Of a stretch of 64,000 nucleotides of DNA, positions 17,797-27,424 are shown piece after piece; position 1 is the stretch's first letter, and each line of letters starts with the position of its first letter. The stretch lies in the NCBI RefSeq assembly GCF_013415485.1, contig NZ_JACBXS010000009.1:48772-112771 (forward strand), read 5' to 3'. The notes under the pieces are model-generated. The model had not been told where the DNA came from. It did not search any database and saw only the letters and a list, made by a program, of their open reading frames with translations. The position numbers and the translations under genes were made by a program. The DNA is from Rhabdonatronobacter sediminivivens (GTDB taxonomy: Bacteria > Pseudomonadota > Alphaproteobacteria > Rhodobacterales > Rhodobacteraceae).

Positions 17797-18909
17797 TCAG
17801 ATCCCCACCCGCGCAAAGAAGACCGAAAACAGCGCATCCGCCGCGATCACCGCAAAGATCGCCGAGACCACCGCGGCCGAGGTCATCCGCCCCAGCGATT
17901 CGGTGTTGCTTTCCACCCGCATCCCCGCATGGCAGCCGATCACCCCGATGATCACGGCAAAGACCGGCGCCTTTGAAAAACCCACGATGGCATGGTCGAT
18001 GGAGATTTCCTCGGTCAGGCGGACGTAGAACATCCAGGGCGAAATCCCGAGCTCCGCCCAGGCCATCATCGCGCCGCCCACGAACCCCGCGATATTGGCA
18101 ATCAGCCCCAGGATCGGCAGCGTGATCAGCAGCGCCAGGATGCGCGGGACAAACAGCACCATCGCCGGGTCGATCCCCAGCGTGCGCATGGCGTCGATTT
18201 CCTCGCGCATCTTCATGGACCCGATGGCGGCGGTAAAGGCCGAGGCCGTCCGCCCCGCCACGATGATCGCGGTGAGCAGGATGCCCAGCTCGCGCAGGAT
18301 GGAGATGGCGATGAGTTCCACCACGAACACCTCGGCCCCGAACTGGCGCAGCTGCACGCTGCCTTGAAAGGCCAGCACGATGCCGATCAGGAACCCCATC
18401 AGCGCGACAATCGGCACCGCGCGCAGGCCCACGTCCTGGCAGTGATGCACCAGCGAGGTCAGCCGGAATTCGGACGGGTGGCGCGCCGCGCGGCCCAGCC
18501 GGGCCAGGAACACGCCCAGATAGGCGGCCAGTTCCGTCAGGAAGCGCCCGGCGCCAACAACGCCACGGCCCACGCCTTCCAGCATTTCGCGCAGCCCACG
18601 CGGCGCGGGTTCGGGCGGGTCAGGCCGGGGCATGGCGGCGGCGACCGTGTCCAGCAGCGATTGCAGCCGCGCCTCCAGCCCGGTGACCTGCGCGCCGTGG
18701 CGTTCCGACCAGCGCACCACCGACCAGGCACCGGCGGTGTCCATATGCCCCACGTCCGACAGGTCCAGCGTCAGCGCCCCCTGCCCCGCATGGTCGGCCA
18801 GCACGGATTCCAGCCGCAGCAGGGTCTGCACGGTCAACGCGCCGCGCAGGCGCAGCGCGCGCGGGGCGTCCGGTGACGTCTGTGTGACCTCAAACCCGAA
18901 ATCCGTCAT
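17797..18909 (-). CDS. MlaE-family ABC permease with N-terminal STAS-like domain
   Basis: The permease of the lipid transporter, 370 residues. Residues about 1-95 form a STAS-like domain (LTLDLSDVGHMDTAGAWSVVRW), which in canonical Mla systems is the separate protein MlaB; here it is fused. The membrane part has the MlaE pattern: FRLTSLVHHCQDVGLRAVPIVALMGFLIGIVLAFQGSVQLRQFGA, the RTASAFTAAIGSMKMREEIDAMRTLGI coupling-helix motif, and about five transmembrane segments. ATG 18909 is preferred over GTG 18915 on Shine-Dalgarno spacing. It is the first gene of its operon. Confidence 0.92.
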   Translation of the reverse strand: MTDFGFEVTQTSPDAPRALRLRGALTVQTLLRLESVLADHAGQGALTLDLSDVGHMDTAGAWSVVRWSERHGAQVTGLEARLQSLLDTVAAAMPRPDPPEPAPRGLREMLEGVGRGVVGAGRFLTELAAYLGVFLARLGRAARHPSEFRLTSLVHHCQDVGLRAVPIVALMGFLIGIVLAFQGSVQLRQFGAEVFVVELIAISILRELGILLTAIIVAGRTASAFTAAIGSMKMREEIDAMRTLGIDPAMVLFVPRILALLITLPILGLIANIAGFVGGAMMAWAELGISPWMFYVRLTEEISIDHAIVGFSKAPVFAVIIGVIGCHAGMRVESNTESLGRMTSAAVVSAIFAVIAADALFSVFFARVGI

Positions 18910-18999
18910 TTCCACCCGTTCCAGGACTCATGGGGACGCCCCACAAGACGCGAGTCGCTTATCGCCCGCAAGTGGAATTGTGAAGGTTTTTCGATGCCT

Positions 19000-19023
19000 G
19001 CACCGGGCACAGCACCCCGGTGC
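19000..19023 (-). terminator. Hairpin after soxG
   Basis: GCACCGG (19000-19006) pairs with CCGGTGC (19017-19023), immediately after the soxG stop at 19029. The sequence further downstream on the minus strand is A-rich rather than T-rich, so it may be a stabilising 3' hairpin or a rho-dependent end of the sox operon. Weak support. Confidence 0.3.
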
Positions 19024-19028
19024 CGCTT

Positions 19029-19586
19029 TCAGGCAACGGCGCGCGCAGCCGTCAGCAGCGCATGATGCAGCGACCCGGCCGAAGACCGCACCCCCAGCAC
19101 CGAAAACGCCTGATCGCCGTGCCGCAGCACCACCACGCCCATATGCTCCATCACGGTGCGGGTGGCCGTTCCCGGCGTGACCCGGGCGGGATCGACATTG
19201 CACAGACGCTCCAGGAACCCCACCGGCGCGGTGATGTCGAATCGCGCCCAGGCGTCGGTCTGTTCCGTGATCGAAGCGGCATCCCCCAGCGCGGGTTTCA
19301 CCGCCGCCACGATATCCTCGGAGGCCGAAAGCGGGGTGGCCAGCATCCAGGCCTCGGGCGCCATCCACCAGGCGCGCCAGTCGCCGCCCGCCACCAGCCC
19401 GCCGGGGCCGGGCAGGTCCAGCCCGGTCAGCTTGCGCGCCCGGGTCAGGGTATCCTCCAGTTGCCCGGCCCGTGCCGCGACCGAGGCCAGCGCCCAGTCA
19501 TCGGCCTCGGCGATGGAGATGGCGCCGATGGTATCGGTGCGCAACGAACTGCCGCCCAGCGGCGTGATCGGGGTCAGGTCAGGCAC
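19029..19586 (-). CDS. soxG: Sarcosine oxidase subunit gamma
   Basis: A 185-residue subunit of heterotetrameric sarcosine oxidase. It contacts the alpha subunit near the folate domain and is related to GcvT-fold folate-binding proteins. Landmarks: ALASVAARAGQLEDTLTRARKLTGLDLPGPG, WWMAPEAWMLATPL, FDITAPVGFLERLCNVD, a short ATRTVMEHMGVVVLRHGDQAFSVLGVRSSAGSLHHALLTAA. It is last in soxBDAG and overlaps soxA by 8 nt, implying coupling. Confidence 0.93.
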   Translation of the reverse strand: MPDLTPITPLGGSSLRTDTIGAISIAEADDWALASVAARAGQLEDTLTRARKLTGLDLPGPGGLVAGGDWRAWWMAPEAWMLATPLSASEDIVAAVKPALGDAASITEQTDAWARFDITAPVGFLERLCNVDPARVTPGTATRTVMEHMGVVVLRHGDQAFSVLGVRSSAGSLHHALLTAARAVA

Positions 19587-22536
19587 GCAGACGCTCTCCT
19601 TCAGGGTCGATGAAATGGGGGCTGACGATTTCCACCGCCGTATCCTGCCCGCTCAGCAGATTGACGGCGCGCACCGTTTCACCCATGCGCGCCGCGCCGC
19701 TCTTCAGAAAGGCCAGCGCAATGGGCGCCTCCAGATGCGGCGACCAGCAGGCCGAGGTCACCCAGCCCAGGTCATTGGCCGCCACGGCATCCGCCCCGCG
19801 CTCCAGCAGATGCGAGCCAGCGGCGAGGCGCGACCCGGTGTTGAGCGCGCGCAGCCCCACCAGATGCAGGCCATCTTCGCGGTTCATGCCCTCACGGCGA
19901 GACAGCACCGCCCCGATGCTGTCCTTCTTGTCCGACACCATCCGGCCCATGCCCAGATCGCGCGCGGTAGTCTGGCCGTTGAGTTCATTGGCCGTGGCAT
20001 GGCCCTTTTCGATCCGCAGCACGCCCAGCGCTTCGGTCCCATAGGGGGTGACGCCCAGATCGGCGCCTTTCTCCATCAACCGCTCCATAAGCGCGTGGCC
20101 ATAGCGGGCGGGCACGGCGATTTCATAGGCCAGCTCGCCCGAAAACGAGATCCGGAACAACCGCGCGCGCAAGCCCCCGCAGATGGTGATCTCGGCGCAG
20201 GCCATGAAGGGGAAGGCGGCGTTCGAGATGTCATGACCCGGGTCCACAACCCGCTGCAGCAGCGTCCGCGACCGCGGCCCCGCCACGGCGATCTGCGCCC
20301 AGGCATCGGTGGTAGAGATCAGCTGCACATCCAGACCGGGCCAGAGGCATTGGCGCGCAAACTCCAGATGGCGATAGACCGGCCCCGCGTTCGCGGTGGT
20401 GGTGGTCATCACGAAGTGATCCTCGGCCAGGCGCGCGGTGGTGCCGTCATCCATGAGGAAGCCGTCCTCGCGCAGCATCAACCCGTAGCGGACGCGGCCC
20501 ACCGCCAGCTTGGCAAAGCCGTTGGCATAGACGCGGTTGACGAATTCGGCGGCGTCGCGGCCCTGAATGTCGATCTTGCCCAGGGTGGTCACATCGCACA
20601 GGCCCACGGCGGCGCGCACGGCCAGCACCTCGCGGTCCACGGTTTCGCGCCAGTGGGTTTCGCCCGGGCGGGGGAAATACTGCGCGCGCAGCCAAAGGCC
20701 CGCTTCGACGAACACCGCGCCCCGGGCCTTTGCCCAATGGTGGGTGGGGGTCAGACGGGTTGGTTTGAAATCCTTGCCGCGCGCGCGCCCTGCCAGCACG
20801 CCAAGGCTGACCGGCGTATAGGGCGGGCGGAAGATGGTTGTGCCGGTTTCGGCGATGGTCTTGCCGGTCAATTCCGCCATGATCGCCAGCGCCGGCAGGT
20901 TCGAGGTCTTGCCCTGATCGGTGGCCATGCCCAGCGTGGTATAGCGCTTCATATGCTCGACCGAGCGGAAGTTTTCCTGATGCGCCAGCTTGATGTCCTT
21001 GACGGTGACATCGTTCTGGAAGTCCAGCCAGGCGCGGCCCTTGCCCGGCACATGCCAGAGCGGGCGCAGGTCGATCGGCGTATCTTCGGCCTGCGGCAGG
21101 GTTGGGGCGGGGGCGCTGCGGCCCAGATCCTCCAGCGCCCTGGCCGCCGCCGCATGGCCCGACTGCAGCGCGCCATGGGTGGAGAACACCCCCGCCGCCG
21201 CCCCGGCGACCGCCATGCCGCCGGGCAGATCTGCGCCGGGCACGAAGGCCGCCAGCGCGTCATCCCAGACGGGCCGCCCGCGCTGGTGGCAGGTCAGGTG
21301 CACATTGGGGTTCCACCCGCCCGAGACGCCCAGCGCATCAGCGTCGATGCGGAATTCGCGGCCCTGGGCGGTGCGTACGGTGATGGTGTCCAGCCCCAGC
21401 CGCCCGGCGCTGCCGATGACCAGGGCGCCGGGCAGATGGCGCGCACCGGGGATGCCCGGGTCCGGGGCGTAGGGGCGCGAGTCAATGATGGCCGAGACGC
21501 GCACGCCCTGCGCGGCCAGATCCTGCGCGGTGCGCAACCCGTCATCATTGTTGACGAACAGCGCCACCCGTTTGCCCGGCGCCACGGCCCAGCGGTTGGC
21601 ATAGGCGCGCATGGCGCCCGCCAGCATGATGCCGGGGCGGTCATTGTCGGCAAAGGCGACGGGGCGTTCGGTGGCGCCGGCGCAAAGGAGGGTGCGCGCG
21701 GTGGTGATGCGCCAGAGGATCTGGCGCGGCTTGCCTTCGGGCGGGATCGGCAGGTGATCGGCCACGCGTTCAACGGCGCCGTAGACGCCATGGTCGAAGG
21801 CGCCGATGACGGTGGTGCGAGGCATCAGGCGGACGTTATCCAGAGAGGCGAGCTCGGCCACCGCCTGCGCGGCCCATTCAGCGCCGCGCATCTCGCCCAG
21901 CGCGAAGCTTTCGGCGTTGAGCCGGCCGCCCATGCGGAAATCCTCATCCGCCAGGATGACCCGCGCTCCGGCGCGGCCGGCGGTCAGGGCCGCTGACAGC
22001 CCCGCAGGCCCGGCGCCGATGACCAGAAGGTCGCAATGCAGGAAGCCCTTGTCATAGTCATCGGGGTCATCCTGCCCAGACAGCGCGCCCAGCCCGGCGG
22101 CGCGGCGGATGATGGGTTCGTAGACGCGTTCCCAGAAGGCGGCGGGCCACATGAAGGTCTTGTAGTAGAACCCGGCCGAGAGAAATGGCGCCAGCCAGTC
22201 ATTGACGCCCATGGCATCGAAGGCAAGCGAAGGCCAGCGGTTCTGGCTGGTGGCTTCCAGCCCGTCGAACAGCTCGGCCACGGTGGCGCGGGTGTTGGGT
22301 TCGGCCCGGGCGCCGCTGCGCAGGGTGACGAGGGCGTTGGGTTCTTCGGACCCTGCGGTGAGGACGCCGCGGGGGCGGTGATACTTGAAGCTGCGCCCCA
22401 TGAGGCGCACGCCATTTGCCAGCAGCGCCGAGGCCAGCGTGTCGCCCGGGTGGCCGGAATGGCTGCGCCCGTCAAAGCGGAAGGGCAGCGTGCGGGTGCG
22501 GTCGATCTGACCGCCCTGAAGCCGGTAGCCGCTCAT
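19579..22536 (-). CDS. soxA: Sarcosine oxidase subunit alpha
   Basis: The largest subunit (985 residues) of the heterotetrameric enzyme that demethylates sarcosine to glycine, passing the one-carbon unit to tetrahydrofolate or releasing formaldehyde. Visible in order: an N-terminal ferredoxin-like region with SGHPGDTLASALLANGVRLMGRSFKYHRPRG; the NAD-binding Rossmann motif LLVIGAGPAGLSAALTAGRAGARVILADED; a second nucleotide-binding region around NDRPGIMLAGAMRAY; and a C-terminal GcvT-like folate domain (GLCDVTTLGKIDIQGRDAAEFVNRVYAN, FRISFSGELAYEIAVPA). Full length. Its ATG overlaps the soxD stop. Confidence 0.96.
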   Translation of the reverse strand: MSGYRLQGGQIDRTRTLPFRFDGRSHSGHPGDTLASALLANGVRLMGRSFKYHRPRGVLTAGSEEPNALVTLRSGARAEPNTRATVAELFDGLEATSQNRWPSLAFDAMGVNDWLAPFLSAGFYYKTFMWPAAFWERVYEPIIRRAAGLGALSGQDDPDDYDKGFLHCDLLVIGAGPAGLSAALTAGRAGARVILADEDFRMGGRLNAESFALGEMRGAEWAAQAVAELASLDNVRLMPRTTVIGAFDHGVYGAVERVADHLPIPPEGKPRQILWRITTARTLLCAGATERPVAFADNDRPGIMLAGAMRAYANRWAVAPGKRVALFVNNDDGLRTAQDLAAQGVRVSAIIDSRPYAPDPGIPGARHLPGALVIGSAGRLGLDTITVRTAQGREFRIDADALGVSGGWNPNVHLTCHQRGRPVWDDALAAFVPGADLPGGMAVAGAAAGVFSTHGALQSGHAAAARALEDLGRSAPAPTLPQAEDTPIDLRPLWHVPGKGRAWLDFQNDVTVKDIKLAHQENFRSVEHMKRYTTLGMATDQGKTSNLPALAIMAELTGKTIAETGTTIFRPPYTPVSLGVLAGRARGKDFKPTRLTPTHHWAKARGAVFVEAGLWLRAQYFPRPGETHWRETVDREVLAVRAAVGLCDVTTLGKIDIQGRDAAEFVNRVYANGFAKLAVGRVRYGLMLREDGFLMDDGTTARLAEDHFVMTTTTANAGPVYRHLEFARQCLWPGLDVQLISTTDAWAQIAVAGPRSRTLLQRVVDPGHDISNAAFPFMACAEITICGGLRARLFRISFSGELAYEIAVPARYGHALMERLMEKGADLGVTPYGTEALGVLRIEKGHATANELNGQTTARDLGMGRMVSDKKDSIGAVLSRREGMNREDGLHLVGLRALNTGSRLAAGSHLLERGADAVAANDLGWVTSACWSPHLEAPIALAFLKSGAARMGETVRAVNLLSGQDTAVEIVSPHFIDPEGERLRA

Positions 22537-22820
22537 GCGCCGCGCCCCCGTTGCAGGGCGACATCGCGCGCCAGGTCAACTCGGGTGATCTCATGCGTGC
22601 GGGTGTCGCGGGTGACCACCAGCCAGGAGCGGTCGCCGCCCTCATGATACCAGAGCTCGCGGTGGGTGCCGGCGGGGTTGTCGCGCAGGTGGAGGTAGTC
22701 GTGGAAAGCCTCGGGCGCGGCATCGGCCATGCCGTCGGGGCGGTCGATGAGCGTGGCATCGCCCAGATAGGTGAATTCCTGCGCGTCGCGCGGGCCAAGC
22801 AGCGGGTGGTTGATGATCAT
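22533..22820 (-). CDS. soxD: Sarcosine oxidase subunit delta, variant without zinc-site cysteines
   Basis: A 95-residue subunit lying between soxB and soxA, where soxD is expected. It starts MIINHPLLGPRDAQEFTYLGDATLIDRP and keeps the later HDYLHLRDNPAGTHRELWYH and THEI motifs of the family. Classical SoxD has CPYCG near the N-terminus and a further His/Cys pair that bind zinc; here the first motif reads HPLLG and the later Cys position is Gly-Asp, so no cysteine is present in the whole protein. It is therefore a variant class. ATG 22820 starts it; the stop overlaps the soxA ATG. Confidence 0.85.
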   Translation of the reverse strand: MIINHPLLGPRDAQEFTYLGDATLIDRPDGMADAAPEAFHDYLHLRDNPAGTHRELWYHEGGDRSWLVVTRDTRTHEITRVDLARDVALQRGRGA

Positions 22821-22903
22821 GAGTGCCCCCGTCCCACGGCGGCGCCTCTGGCGGCCGGGGAGTTTGAGTATGTCTGGCAAGATGAAGCGGGCATGGCGGT
22901 GCG

Positions 22904-24154
22904 TCAGTGGAGGTTGGGCTGGGCGCCGGCGCCCTTTTCGTCGATGGGCAGGCCGCGACGGAAGCGGTCCAGCCGATAGGCGGTGGCTGTTTCGTGGGGC
23001 TCGCCGGTAGCGAGCAGATGGGCGAAAGCCATGCCCGAGGCCGGGGTGGCCTTGAACCCGCCATAGCACCAGCCTGCGTTGAGGTAGAGGCCCTCCACCG
23101 GGGTGCGGTCGATGATGGGCGAGCCGTCCATGGACATGTCCATGATGCCGCCCCACATGCGCAGCAGCCGCGCGCGCCCGATGGCGGGCATGATCGCCAT
23201 GCCGCCTTCGACCACGTCTTCGACCACCGGCAGGTTGCCGCGCTGGGCGTAGGAGTTGTAGCCGTCGATATCGCCGCCGAAGACCAGCCCGCCCTTGTCC
23301 GACTGGCTGACATAGAAATGCCCGGCGCCGAAGGTCACCACCCCGTCGATCAGGGGCTTCAGCCCCTCGCTGACAAAGGCCTGCAGGACATGGCTTTCGA
23401 TCGGCAGGCGCATTCCGGCCATGGACATCACACGGCTGGTGCTGCCTGCGACTGCCACGCCGACCCTGGCAGCGCGAATGGGGCCGCGGGTGGTCTCGAC
23501 CCCCTTGATGCGGCCCTGTTCGATCTGCAGGCCCGTGACCTCGGTATTCTGGAGGATGTCCACACCGCGGCTGTCGGCGGCGCGGGCATAGCCCCAGGCG
23601 ACGGCATCATGGCGCACGGTGCCCGCGCGGCGCTGCAGCAGCCCGCCCTGAACGGGAAAGCGCGCATTGTCGAAATTCAGCCGGGGGTACATGGCGCGCA
23701 CTGCGCCCGCGTCCAGCAGTTCGGCATCGGCGCCATGGAGTTTCATGGCATTGCCGCGCCGGATATAGGCATCACGCTGGGCGTCGGAGTGATAGAGGTT
23801 CAGGATGCCGCGCTGGCTGACCATGGCGTTGTAATTGAGGTCCTGCTCCAGCCCCTCCCACAGTTTCAGGGAGTATTCATAGAAGGGTTCGTTGCCATCC
23901 AGCAGGTAGTTGGAGCGCACGATGGTGGTGTTGCGCCCCACATTGCCGCCGCCGATCCAGCCCTTTTCAAGCACGGCGATCCGCTTCCCGCCATAGCGGC
24001 TGGCCAGGTAATGCGCCGTGGCCAGCCCGTGGCCGCCGCCGCCGATGATCAGCGTGTCATATTCCGGCTGCGGGTCGGGGTCGCGCCAGGCCGGGCGCCA
24101 GCCGCGCTGGCCGCGCAGGGCTTCGGCAAAGACTCGGAGTGCGGAATAGCGCAT
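22904..24154 (-). CDS. soxB: Sarcosine oxidase subunit beta
   Basis: The FAD/FMN-carrying catalytic subunit (416 residues). The dinucleotide fold is DTLIIGGGGHGLATAHYLASRYG with KRIAVLEKGWIGGGNVGRNTTIVRSNYL. The covalent-FMN His region and active-site helices appear in QGGLLQRRAGTVRHDAVAWGYARAA, and the C-terminal substrate region in TPVEGLYLNAGWCYGGFKATPASG. It is the first gene of soxBDAG. ATG 24154 gives the conserved MRYSALRVFAEALRG N-terminus; the longer reading through 24316 would cross the convergently placed hairpin region. 83 bp separate it from soxD and contain a repeat-like element. Confidence 0.96.
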   Translation of the reverse strand: MRYSALRVFAEALRGQRGWRPAWRDPDPQPEYDTLIIGGGGHGLATAHYLASRYGGKRIAVLEKGWIGGGNVGRNTTIVRSNYLLDGNEPFYEYSLKLWEGLEQDLNYNAMVSQRGILNLYHSDAQRDAYIRRGNAMKLHGADAELLDAGAVRAMYPRLNFDNARFPVQGGLLQRRAGTVRHDAVAWGYARAADSRGVDILQNTEVTGLQIEQGRIKGVETTRGPIRAARVGVAVAGSTSRVMSMAGMRLPIESHVLQAFVSEGLKPLIDGVVTFGAGHFYVSQSDKGGLVFGGDIDGYNSYAQRGNLPVVEDVVEGGMAIMPAIGRARLLRMWGGIMDMSMDGSPIIDRTPVEGLYLNAGWCYGGFKATPASGMAFAHLLATGEPHETATAYRLDRFRRGLPIDEKGAGAQPNLH

Positions 24155-24297
24155 GGGGCGGTCCTGATTGTGGGGCGGACAGGGCGTGGTTGGGCGAGAC
24201 CATGCACCAGTGCCGCCGCTTGCGCCAGAACCATTTCCGACATCCGCATGTCCGAAGCCGCCATCGAAGCGCGGGACAGGGACAGGGGGCGGACAGC

Positions 24298-24328
24298 AAA
24301 AAAGGGCACCCCCCATGGGTGCCCTTTT
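24298..24328 (-). terminator. Rho-independent terminator of the FMN reductase gene
   Basis: GGGCACCC (24304-24311) and GGGTGCCC (24317-24324) form a perfect 8-bp stem with a 5-nt loop. On the minus strand it is followed by six T (24303-24298), and on the plus strand by four. It lies 26 nt after the reductase stop at 24354 and insulates it from soxB. This is the clearest intrinsic terminator in the window. Confidence 0.9.
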
Positions 24329-24353
24329 GTTCGGTGGTCAGGGAATTGGCGGC

Positions 24354-24959
24354 TCAGGCGGCCTTGGCCTGCGTGTCACGGGCCTGAAGCGTGGCGCGGA
24401 CCCACCAGTCCAGTTCCTCCAGCATGGCGACGGCGGAATTGCCGATGGCGCCTTCGATCGCCTCCATCGGCTTGGGGTCACCGCCCAGAGGGTGCACGGC
24501 CATGAATTCCGACCCGCCGATATGCACGGCCGAGCGGGTCGAGGCCATCTGCAACTCGATCCCGATGGTGCGCAGATGTTCCGCCGCGCGGGTGCCCCCT
24601 GCACCGCCGTAGCTGACGATCCCAAAGGCCTTGCGGTTCCATTCCACATAGGCCTGGTCCAGGGCATTCTTCAGCGCGCCGGTGATGGAGCGGTTGTATT
24701 CCGGGGTGACGAAGATGAAGCCGTCGAATTCGCCGACCTTCTTCTGCCAGGCGACGGCGCGCGAATCCTCGCTCTCCATCCAGGCGTTCGACGCCATTTC
24801 GTTGAACAGCGGCAGGTCGAAATCCTTGAGGTCAACCAGCTCAACCTGCCAGTCGCCGCGGGCCTTTGCGCGCTCGGCAATCCATTGGGCGGGCTTTTCG
24901 CCGAAGCGGGAATCACGGGTGGTGCCGATGATGACGGCGATTTTCGGGGTATGGGCCAT
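24354..24959 (-). CDS. NADPH-dependent FMN reductase family protein
   Basis: A 201-residue flavodoxin-fold oxidoreductase. The FMN phosphate-binding loop is VIIGTTRDSRFGEKPAQWI and the isoalloxazine loops are FVTPEYNRSITGALKNALDQAY and VSYGGAGGTRAAEHLR, typical of the SsuE/ArsH/azoreductase-like group. It could reduce free FMN, quinones or azo dyes; the substrate is not readable. The start at ATG 24959 is backed by AGGAGG 5 nt upstream. It is monocistronic, with its own terminator, and divergent from cobT. Confidence 0.9.
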   Translation of the reverse strand: MAHTPKIAVIIGTTRDSRFGEKPAQWIAERAKARGDWQVELVDLKDFDLPLFNEMASNAWMESEDSRAVAWQKKVGEFDGFIFVTPEYNRSITGALKNALDQAYVEWNRKAFGIVSYGGAGGTRAAEHLRTIGIELQMASTRSAVHIGGSEFMAVHPLGGDPKPMEAIEGAIGNSAVAMLEELDWWVRATLQARDTQAKAA

Positions 24960-25165
24960 GGGGTCCTCCTGACCAGATGCATTCGAATTGTGGTTCAGAT
25001 GTAGGGTGTTGCGACGGGCCTTGATACCGCACCGGCTGCACAGGGGCTGTGCGCATCTGCGTGGGCGGAAAGGGATGGGCTGCACAGGCGTTGGACGGCG
25101 CCGCTTTCCAATTGGCGCGTGCTGGTCTATCTGTATCCAAACGCTTGCAGACAGGCCGCCCGCGC

Positions 25166-27040
25166 ATGAAACGTTCCGACAATCCCGCCGATCCGTTCAA
25201 GAAGGCCCTGGCCGAAGCCGCCCGCACCATGGCCGATGAGCGTGAGCTGACCGTCACCTATTCGGTGGACCCGCCCGGCCTCGCTGGCGAGGCCATGCGC
25301 CTGCCGCAGGTCACCCGGCGGATGACCCGCGAAGAGGTGCTTCTGGCGCGCGGCACCGCCGACAGCCTGGCGCTGCGCCACCGCTTCCATGACGCGGGCA
25401 CCCACAGCCGCTATCTGCCGCAGGGGCAGATGGCGCGTGACCTTTATGAGGCCATGGAAACCGCGCGTTGCGAGGCCGTGGGCGCGCGACACATGCCCGG
25501 CACCGCCGGGAATATCGACGCGCGGATCGAACATGACGCCGCGCGCAAGGGCTATGCCCAGATCCGCAACCGCCAGGACGCGCCCCTGCCCACGGCGGCC
25601 AGCTACATGATCCGCCAGCTGGCCACGGGCCGCCCCCTGCCACCGGGCGCGGATAATGTGCTGGAGCTGTGGCGCGGCTTCATCGAAGAACAGGCCAGCG
25701 GCACGCTGGACGGGCTGGAAACCGTGCTGGACGACCAGCAGGCCTTTGCCCGCTTCGCGCGCAAGATCATCAGCGATCTGGGCTATGGCGACCAGTTGGG
25801 CGATGACCCCGACGATAAGGGCGACGATCAGGAGGAAGGCGCCGAGGAGCAGGAGGATGACGCCTCGGACGACCCTGAAAACCCCGATGCCCAGGGCCAG
25901 GAGGACGAGGGCGAGCAGGAAGATGCCGAGGACGACAGCCAGTCCCAGGACAGCGCCCAGGCGGATGTGAGCCTGGACGATCAGTCCGACGATGAGATGT
26001 CCGAGGAGACCGACCTGCCCCAGGGCGAGGCCCCCCCGGACCCGCCGCCCCCCGCCCCCCATTCCGAGGCCAGCGCCGATTACAAGGTCTATGACACCGG
26101 ATTTGACGAGGAAATCCGCGCCGAGGATCTGGCCGAGGCGGCCGAGCTGGAACGGCTGCGCGCCTATCTGGACCAGCAGCTTGACCCGCTGAAGGGTGCG
26201 GTCTCGCGTCTGGCCAACAAGTTGCAGCGCCGGTTGCAAGCGCAGCAGAACCGCAGCTGGGAGTTCGACCTGGAGGAAGGCACGCTGGATGCCGGACGGC
26301 TGGCCCGCGTGGTGGCCAACCCCACCACGCCCTTGTCCTTCAAGGCCGAAAAGGACACCGAGTTCCGCGACACGGTGGTGACGCTGCTGCTGGACAATTC
26401 GGGGTCGATGCGCGGGCGGCCGATTTCGATTGCCGCGATCTGCGCCGATGTGCTGGCCCGCACGCTGGAACGCTGTCAGGTGAAGGTTGAAATCCTGGGC
26501 TTCACCACCCGCGCCTGGAAGGGCGGGCGGGCGCGCGAAAAATGGCTGGCCGAGGGGCGGCCCACGGCGCCGGGGCGGCTCAACGATCTGCGCCACATCA
26601 TCTACAAGAGCGCCGATGCCCCCTGGCGGCGGGTGCGCGACAATCTGGGCCTGATGATGAAAGAGGGGCTGCTGAAGGAAAACATCGATGGCGAGGCGCT
26701 GGAATGGGCGCATCGGCGGATGGTCGTGCGCCCCGAGGCGCGCAAGATCCTGATGGTGATTTCAGATGGTGCCCCGGTGGATGATTCGACGCTTTCGGTG
26801 AATGCGGCGAATTATCTGGAAAAGCACCTGCGCGATGTGATCGCCATGGTGGAACGGCGCCGGGCGGTGGAGTTGCTGGCCATCGGCATCGGCCATGACG
26901 TGACCCGCTATTACGACCGCGCCGTGACCATCACCGATGTGGAACAACTGGCCGGGGCCATGACCGAACAGCTGGCCGCCCTGTTTGACGCCGACCCGCG
27001 CGCCCGCGCCCGGGTCATGGGTATCCGCCGGGCAATGTAG
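25166..27040 (+). CDS. cobT: Aerobic cobaltochelatase subunit CobT
   Basis: A 624-residue subunit of the CobNST chelatase that inserts cobalt into hydrogenobyrinic acid a,c-diamide in aerobic cobalamin synthesis. The N-terminal helical region is followed by a very acidic central segment (about residues 215-300, rich in Asp/Glu/Gln). The C-terminal von Willebrand A domain has the MIDAS motif [33 protein letters not shown] and the distal [13 protein letters not shown]. All are typical of CobT, which assembles with the AAA+ partner CobS. cobS is not in this window. ATG 25166 gives the conserved start [24 protein letters not shown]. Confidence 0.95.
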   Translation: MKRSDNPADPFKKALAEAARTMADERELTVTYSVDPPGLAGEAMRLPQVTRRMTREEVLLARGTADSLALRHRFHDAGTHSRYLPQGQMARDLYEAMETARCEAVGARHMPGTAGNIDARIEHDAARKGYAQIRNRQDAPLPTAASYMIRQLATGRPLPPGADNVLELWRGFIEEQASGTLDGLETVLDDQQAFARFARKIISDLGYGDQLGDDPDDKGDDQEEGAEEQEDDASDDPENPDAQGQEDEGEQEDAEDDSQSQDSAQADVSLDDQSDDEMSEETDLPQGEAPPDPPPPAPHSEASADYKVYDTGFDEEIRAEDLAEAAELERLRAYLDQQLDPLKGAVSRLANKLQRRLQAQQNRSWEFDLEEGTLDAGRLARVVANPTTPLSFKAEKDTEFRDTVVTLLLDNSGSMRGRPISIAAICADVLARTLERCQVKVEILGFTTRAWKGGRAREKWLAEGRPTAPGRLNDLRHIIYKSADAPWRRVRDNLGLMMKEGLLKENIDGEALEWAHRRMVVRPEARKILMVISDGAPVDDSTLSVNAANYLEKHLRDVIAMVERRRAVELLAIGIGHDVTRYYDRAVTITDVEQLAGAMTEQLAALFDADPRARARVMGIRRAM

Positions 27041-27139
27041 CGCGCGGCGCGATTCGCCCGGCCGCGCGCGGGCTGGAGCGGCAGAAGCGCCGCCGAGCCG
27101 CGCCCACCCACCCACCCACCCTGCGCGCCTCGTCGGCGC

Positions 27140-27164
27140 TGCCGGGCGCAAGATGCGCCCGGCA
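27140..27164. terminator. Perfect 11-bp inverted repeat between convergent genes
   Basis: TGCCGGGCGCA (27140-27150), loop AGA, TGCGCCCGGCA (27154-27164). It lies between the stops of cobT (+, 27040) and the RHH gene (-, 27185). No T-run follows on either strand, so it may act as a bidirectional hairpin terminator or RNA stabiliser. Confidence 0.5.
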
Positions 27165-27184
27165 CTTGGGGATTTCCGGCAGCG

Positions 27185-27424
27185 TCAGGAGCGTCTGGCG
27201 GCCGGATTACGGTCTGCGCGCACTGTGTTCAGGACAAAGACCCTTAGCGCCGAGGCCAGCCCCACATCCCCGCGCGCGGCATCGACCTCGGCCGCGAGCG
27301 CGTTGAGCGGGATGCCGCGGTCGCGGGCAATTTGCCGAAACGCGTCCCAGAATTCAGGTTCAAGCGAGACGCTGGTGCGATGCCCGCGCAGGGTCAGCGA
27401 ATGCTTGACCGGGCGGGTGCTCAT
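27185..27424 (-). CDS. Ribbon-helix-helix domain protein
   Basis: A 79-residue protein: KHSLTLRGHRTSVSLEPEFWDAFRQIARDRGIPLNALAAEVDAAR, matching the RHH_4-type ribbon-helix-helix fold seen in many alphaproteobacteria (beta strand TSVSLE, then two helices). It is probably a small DNA-binding regulator; its target is unknown. It is coupled to the DUF4169 gene by an ATGA overlap, an arrangement I recognise as conserved in Rhodobacteraceae. Confidence 0.85.
   Translation of the reverse strand: MSTRPVKHSLTLRGHRTSVSLEPEFWDAFRQIARDRGIPLNALAAEVDAARGDVGLASALRVFVLNTVRADRNPAARRS

Noticed and set aside
19156..21996. 946-codon plus-strand frame opposite soxA
   Set aside because: A high-GC antisense shadow; soxA on the other strand is unmistakable.
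22821..22903. A small gene in the soxB-soxD gap
   Set aside because: The 83 bp resemble the tail of a dispersed intergenic repeat; no plausible frame.
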